Part shown: positions 58,651-64,000 of the stretch, in pieces
Position numbering within the stretch: the stretch's first letter is position 1
How the letters are laid out: each line of letters begins with the position of its first letter
Assembly (NCBI GenBank): GCA_020081605.1
Contig: JAHREC010000062.1
Coordinates: 2,914,001 to 2,978,000, forward strand
Length of the DNA: 64,000 nt
Source of the DNA: Albifimbria verrucaria
Taxonomy: Eukaryota; Ascomycota; Sordariomycetes; Hypocreales; Stachybotryaceae
Direction: 5' to 3'
Made by a program: the position numbers and the translations under genes
Notes under the pieces: model-generated
The model's input: the letters and a program-made list of their open reading frames with translations, nothing else
Databases searched by the model: none
Told to the model about the DNA's origin: nothing

Positions 58651-61085
58651 TGCGGGCTGATTTCGTCTGAGTCGATTGCGTGGGCCTTGTTGCACGCAGG
58701 ATCGAAAGCGCGCCGAGGTGAGTGGTGGTGACTAACAGAGAGGCTGGCGGATTCGGTCTGGGTGCGCGCCAACGGTTTGTGTCAGGTCAGGACAAGGGAC
58801 AGAGGGCTCAGAAAGACCCAATGTCTGAGGATAAGAATGGCGAGATGAAATAGAGTGGTGAAGAGGACGTTGCACCCTCAGCTGACGGTGTGAAGGCGGC
58901 GTCGACCAGAGCTCTGGTTGGGAGGAGGAAGAGATAACAGAGGGCCTGGTGATATCAAGGGACCTTGTTTCCCAGGTCTGCTGACTGGGTCACAGACGGG
59001 GCTCATCTCACCACCCAGGCAGGCCGTGCTTGCCAGGCTCACAGCAGGAAGGGTACCTCCCACTAGGACGGAATAAATGGGTCTCCGTCCGAGCCAGCGT
59101 CATTGTACCTGGCCGGCAAGACAACGGCTGCCTGAAAGGAAGCTGAGCCAGGTGCAAACAGGTACCTTTGTACGGCAGGATAGGCGATGCGGGTACCTTT
59201 TCTTTTTATCAGCCAGCGTGCAGAGTGTGTCTGTGTGTGTGTTTCGGTAACACAATGTACGTATATTTAGTACCAGCGTACCTCTGCACTGCCTAACCCA
59301 AGGTAACTGTAGGTGCCTTCTCTTGGTACTAGAGGTAGGTACTGTACAGACCTACCTACCACCTACCTTACTCACCTTACCACCTGAAGGTGGGTGCATA
59401 CTCTATACTTGCACGGCCATCAGATACAAGTCGTTCCGCAGACACGACACAACAGCAACTCGTGGGGTGCCGGCTGCGTGTTAGGTATGCAAATGACTCG
59501 ATCGGCCACTACGAGACGCTTCCTTTCCTCGACTGGTTTGCCTCATTGCTTCGCTCCAGGTAGGCGCCGGAAACCCCGCACCTAAACTAAAAGCGCCTTT
59601 GCCGCGCACCGACTGAGCTATAATCCTCACATCTCATGAAGATCCCATAGGTGGTGGCTGTGGGTCTCAAGTGATTGCCGCTTGCTTTGATTAAGATGAG
59701 CACAGGCGAACAAGAAACGTTGCTTACCCGTCGCTGGTGAACGAAGCGAGGTCCTTGAGCCAACGTTGCGAGACCGGACGGCGTTGACTCGGGTCTATCT
59801 ATAATCACCCGACATGAACTCTGTTGCAACAGTAATGTTGGTCGAATGCCCTGCTCGGTTATGGCTGAGTTGAGTATGTACTCAACTGTCACTACGAATG
59901 GAGCTGCTCGGCGTCCTCGCTGTAACCGTGGCTGCATTGCTGTGGATTGTTTGCCACTTTGTTTGTAACCTTAAGCAAGTTTACAGTAGCCACCCGTGTA
60001 ACCAAAGTTTGCATCTTACAGGTTCTTGGATCGTCAACGCTGCAAGAGTCAAAATATGGTTGTGGCTTGACTCCATCTACTCCGTCTTGCAGCGATCGCC
60101 AAGGGTAGCAACCGATCAACGACAACATCCTGGAGAGTAGGAGCTAGGTGCTAGGTGCGTTCGGTGGGCCAAGAGGTCAACCTTCTTTGGAGCCTTGGCG
60201 AGATAAATATCCCGAAATCCGTTCATAACCTGTCTGTCCCCCTCCCCGTTTCCATCCAAGACATGTTGGCTTGGGGCAAAGAGCAGATGCAAGGCCATCA
60301 CAATATGTCTCATGGAAAGGCTGCACCGAGCGTAGACGACGGCTCCGAGTTGACGGCGCTGCCAGCCACATGTTTATCCCCGTCTCGGTTGAGCCAACAG
60401 TCGTCGGCCGCGGGTTTCACGATGTTGCTCTGATCACAAACGTCACTGAGCAGCAAGCACAGACAAGACTTGGGTAACATGACGACGGATCCCTGCCATT
60501 AACAGTCGGAAAGGTCGCAACAGCCGCAACCTCGTGTGCATGAATGGCAGCGGGCCCGTATTTGGGCAGCCATTGAGGCGTCGAGCATGGAAGTGAGGCA
60601 AGCTGCAAGTCGAGGGAACGGCGAGTTTTGCTGGACCCTTACCCACCGCCAGAACCCCTACAGCCAGTGAAGCAGCCGCTTGGCAGCCGCTAAGGGCCAT
60701 CCCTGGAGGCACCCCGCACAGGCCTGGTGGGTGCCCTATGGAGATCCCCAGGGTAGTGCCAGAACCGTGACTGCAGCTCTCGACCTCCACCTACATTACC
60801 TACATTATCCTGCCTCTGCCTCTGCCTCACCCACTTCGCTTCGTTTCGCCTCATCTCCATGCCGCATAGACCGCTTACCCTGCAAAGGGCTGGTCCGCGA
60901 CGTTAATGCTTGCTCCATAATATAATAATCTTCTCCCGCACCGCCGGCTCTACCGCTTCCTCTTGTCGTGCCTGCTGAAATCGCAGGATCTTGTTGGGTG
61001 CTCATGGCCTCCGACGCCTTACCATAAGCCCTTCGCGTGAGATAGTTCCCATCATCGACGACAGCTCCACTCTTAGCCGTTTACC
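58651..61085. other. Intergenic 2.4 kb: divergent avt3 / vhc1 promoter region
   Basis: The largest gap in the window. 59270-59400 holds repeated GGTA/TACC motifs, including CCTACCTACCACCTACC; a TG-repeat (about 59225-59240) precedes it. No ORF with a motif. An A-box-like stretch on the minus strand near 59600-59640 is discussed under rejected items. Long leaders are likely on both sides. Confidence 0.45.
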
Positions 61086-64000
61086 ATGTCGCCAATGCCC
61101 GGCCGCAAGGCCAGCGCATCGGCCATCATGGACGTCAAGAAGACCAGCGAGAAGCTGGGCACCGTCTCCGGCGTCTACATCCCGGTCTGCCTCAGCATCC
61201 TCAGCATCCTTATGTTCTTACGATTCGGTATTATCCTCGGGAAATCGGCCTGGTAGGCATGCTAGGTACTATATACCTCCGTTTGTTCCAATCGGCAAAG
61301 ACTTACATGTCTCTCTAGGCCTCATTGTCCTGGCATACTGCGTAGATCTCCTGACCACCTTGAGCCTCTCTGCCATCGCGTCCAACGGCGAAGTCAAAGG
61401 CGGCGGGGCTTACTATCTCATCTCTCGATCCCTTGGGCCTGAGTTCGGCGGTTCCATAGGCCTCCTGTTCTTCCTGGCTCAGGTGCTGAATTCTGCCATG
61501 AATATCGTGGGTCTCGTGGACTGTATTCGGCTTCATCTCGGCCCTCGCTTTCCTCAGGGCTACTGGATAGGCTACGGCTTGGAATCAGGTGCATTGGCTC
61601 TCTGTACCGGACTCTGTCTCTTGGGGTCTGCAACATTCTCAAAGGCTTCGAACGGACTGCTTGTTATTCTGTCTCTTGCCATTATCAGCATCCCCATCTC
61701 TGCCATCTTTCAAAAACCATTTCACGATGAGACTCATGGGGTCGAGTTTACTGGCTTCAGTTTGACAACATTGGCCTACAATTTTATGCCTGACATCAAA
61801 GATGGTCATTATAAAGGCATTGAAACCTTTCGCGGCCTATTCGGCATTCTTTTCTCGTAAGCATCCAAGACTTGTAAAGTTCTGAGCTACAACTAACACC
61901 GTACCAGAGCCACCTCGGGCATATTTGCTGGTGCCTCCATGTCCGGGGACTTGAGAAGTCCTAGCAAAGCCATTCCCAAAGGCACACTTTGGGCAATGCT
62001 CACCACGTTTATTATATACGTTATGGTCGTGTTTTCCCTTGCTGCGACCACTACTCGCGCATCGCTCCAAGCAAACTCGAATATTATAGCACTCACTACT
62101 CTGTTCAAGCCCGTGATACTTGCTGGCGAGTGTGCCGTTACTTTTTCTCTGCTCTTATGGGAATCATTGGAGGAGCCAAGCTATTTCAGGTTCTTGCGCG
62201 AGACAAACTGTTACCGGGCCTGGCGGTCTTTGGAAATGGTACCGGCAAGAATGATGATCCTCTCTCAGCAGTGCTGTTGACATATCTCCTCGCTCAGCTG
62301 TCGTTGTTTGCAGATCTTAATCAGATAGCAACTCTGATCTCAATGGGTTATCTGGTAAGTCCATTCGAGTTATGAATTGTCCATTCCCAAAATGATGTCG
62401 CTACAAGCCATGCATTATAACTGTTATTATCAACACCGGATCTCAACTAACTTGCCCAGATGACATTCTTTGTAATGAATCTTGCGTGCTTCCTTCTGAA
62501 GATAGGGTCAGCTCCAAACTTTAGACCCAGCTTCAAGTTCTTCAACTGGCAAACAGCAGGTCTTGGAAGCGTCCTATCTGCAGTAGCCATGTTCTTCATG
62601 GATGATACATATGCTGCGATTGCAATTTGCGTGCTCGTCATCCTTTTCTTGCTGATCCATTATCTCAGCCCACCTAAACACTGGGGTGATGTGTCGCAAA
62701 ATCTCATATACCATCAAGTGAGAAAATACTTGTTACGTTTGAGACCAGAACATATCAAGTTCTGGCGCCCACAAATTATCCTACTAATCAATAATCCACG
62801 CAAACAAACTAGGCTCATTCAGTTTTGCAACTCCTTGAAAAAGGGCTCGCTATATATCTTGGGTCATGTCATTGTTACTGATGACTTTAACTCAGGGGCT
62901 CAGGAGGCAAGACTGCAGCAACAGGCCTGGACAAAGTATATATCTGAGTCATCCAGGATCAAGGCATTTGTGCAGCTGACCATGTCACCATCGGTCAACT
63001 GGGGAATAAGAAACTTGATCCTGTCCGCCGGTCTCGGTGGCATGCGTCCAAACATTGCAGTCATGGGGTTCTACAATATGGATGAGCTACGAGGTTCACG
63101 CCCAAAGATGCGAATTCCTGAAGTCCCAGCTTCACCAACAACTAGAATGCAACGACCGGGAATAAATCCTCGAGCTCAGAAAAACGCCAGCGTGGTGATA
63201 CATCGAGTCGCATCCTTGAGGGCATCTTACCCACCGATGTAATACGTACAGAAGGCATGATGTCGCCGACCGAATACATGACTGCCTTAGAAGACTTGGC
63301 TTTGATATACCGCTTGAACGTTGCCGTTGGTTACGGGTTTGATAAGCTGGAAACTCCAGCCAAGGATGGTAACAACTCGAAAAGATACATTGATCTGTGG
63401 CCTATACAGATGTCAGCAGAGGTATCCGCCGACGGCAAAGATGTCTTGACTACCAACTTTGATACCTGTAAGTACTCAGACATATGGGGATTTTTACCAG
63501 ATACTATCCACTATGAGAAATCATCTTACACTAACTGTGACTAGATACTCTCATCCTTCAACTTGGCCACATCCTTCACAGCGTTCGAGCATGGGAACGA
63601 GCATATAAAGTTCGTGTCATGGTCTTTGTCGAATATGAGGCGGAGGTAGAAGAGGAGCATGCTCGAGTTAAAGCTCTACTCGACAAGTTACGGATTGATG
63701 CTGAAGTCGTAGTCTTTTGGCTAGCTTCTGGGCATTTAAACACATACGAGATTATCATCAATGGCCTGAGCAACGACATTGATTGGGAGATAATCACCAA
63801 CGATACGTTGAAGGATGAAGAGTGGTGGGATGACCTGCAGAGGTTCCGTGGCCGGCCAGAGAACATGACGCCAGGCCGAGAGATCGAGCATGTAACGCAC
63901 GTTATTGACTCTACAGTGGGAAGGACGGGGATATTCAATCCACACGAAGAAGCGAGTGATCTTCAACGCCGGAGGAGCACGATTGAGAGAAATCAGCTAT
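61086..64000 (+). CDS. vhc1: Cation-chloride cotransporter, Vhc1-like (3' truncated by the window)
   Basis: Exons 61086-61265, 61319-61856, 61908-62354, 62460-63467, 63545 to beyond 64000. Vacuolar K-Cl type cotransport (SLC12/APC superfamily). Seen: KLGTVSGVYIPVCLSILSI at TM1, LTTLSLSAIASNGEVKGGGA, YYLISRSLGPEFGGSIG, TSGIFAGASMSGDLRSPSKA, LAGECAVTF, then the soluble C-terminal domain with HWGDVSQNLIYHQVRKYL and DVIRTEGMMSPTEYM, and the still open VFVEYEAEVEEEHARVK. Breaks by one lost base near 61250 (A run), near 62147 (T run) and near 63190 (A run). The start at 61086 was chosen for its match to the usual N-terminal leader before the TM1 region. The C-terminus is not in the window. Confidence 0.92.

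Noticed and set aside
59590..59640. tRNA gene on the minus strand (TAGCTCAGTCGGT matches an A box)
   Set aside because: No B box (GGTTCGANTCC-type) at the right distance and no cloverleaf stems could be drawn. At most a tRNA fragment.
1..64000. CRISPR arrays, insertion sequences or bacterial operons
   Set aside because: Genes are intron-rich and eukaryotic; no spaced direct repeats or transposase motifs were seen.

Overview
This is nuclear DNA of a filamentous ascomycete (Pezizomycotina, most likely a sordariomycete). Evidence: short 45-80 bp GT-AG introns with fungal branch-point and acceptor context; a gene set typical of moulds (UreF, Rbg1, Spo12-like, Ypt7, GDA1, Sec16, Neo1-type flippase, Cyc2, AIM32, AVT3, Vhc1-type cotransporter); and fungal-specific families (Zn2Cys6 regulator, HET domain, DUF3669, 2EXR/F-box-like). 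I cannot fix the species from the sequence.

Layout. (1) 0-16 kb is housekeeping: the tail of an unidentified gene, UreF, the DRG-family GTPase Rbg1, a Spo12-like small protein, an acyl-CoA dehydrogenase, Rab7/Ypt7, a fungal 'magnesium-chelatase-like' protein, the Golgi nucleoside diphosphatase GDA1, and a PPPDE-thioredoxin-PUL protein. (2) 17-41 kb is an accessory block with wider spacing and lineage-specific families: a 2EXR/F-box-like gene, a DUF3669 gene, a secreted GMC oxidoreductase, a short-chain dehydrogenase, a Zn2Cys6 regulator, a very large GHKL-ATPase/NOV/HET fusion, an epoxide hydrolase and a second short-chain dehydrogenase. (3) 41-64 kb is housekeeping again: Sec16 and a Neo1-type P4-ATPase (divergent), Cyc2-like, AIM32-like, AVT3-like, and a Vhc1-like cation-chloride cotransporter running off the right edge.

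Functional threads. Several genes serve membrane traffic and the vacuole (Ypt7, Sec16, Neo1, GDA1, AVT3, Vhc1). The two reductase/ferredoxin-like proteins Cyc2 and AIM32 are mitochondrial. The accessory block carries redox and hydrolase enzymes with one nearby regulator but no polyketide or peptide synthase, so it is not a classical secondary-metabolite cluster as far as the window shows.

Most interesting item: the 29.3-36.5 kb gene. Its N-terminus is a Hsp90/sacsin-like GHKL ATPase, its middle ends in a NOV/DUF3883-like domain, and an unbroken 438-codon frame runs from that domain through a low-complexity linker into a C-terminal HET cell-death domain. This looks like an ATP-switch protein wired to a fungal incompatibility effector.

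Quality warning. Almost every long gene carries single-base frameshifts, nearly all apparent one-base losses, and most sit in runs of C or G. Correcting one base per event brings each fully traced gene to a whole number of codons at a plausible length. I therefore read these as homopolymer under-calls in the assembly rather than pseudogenes. Coordinates below are exon spans on the sequence as given.
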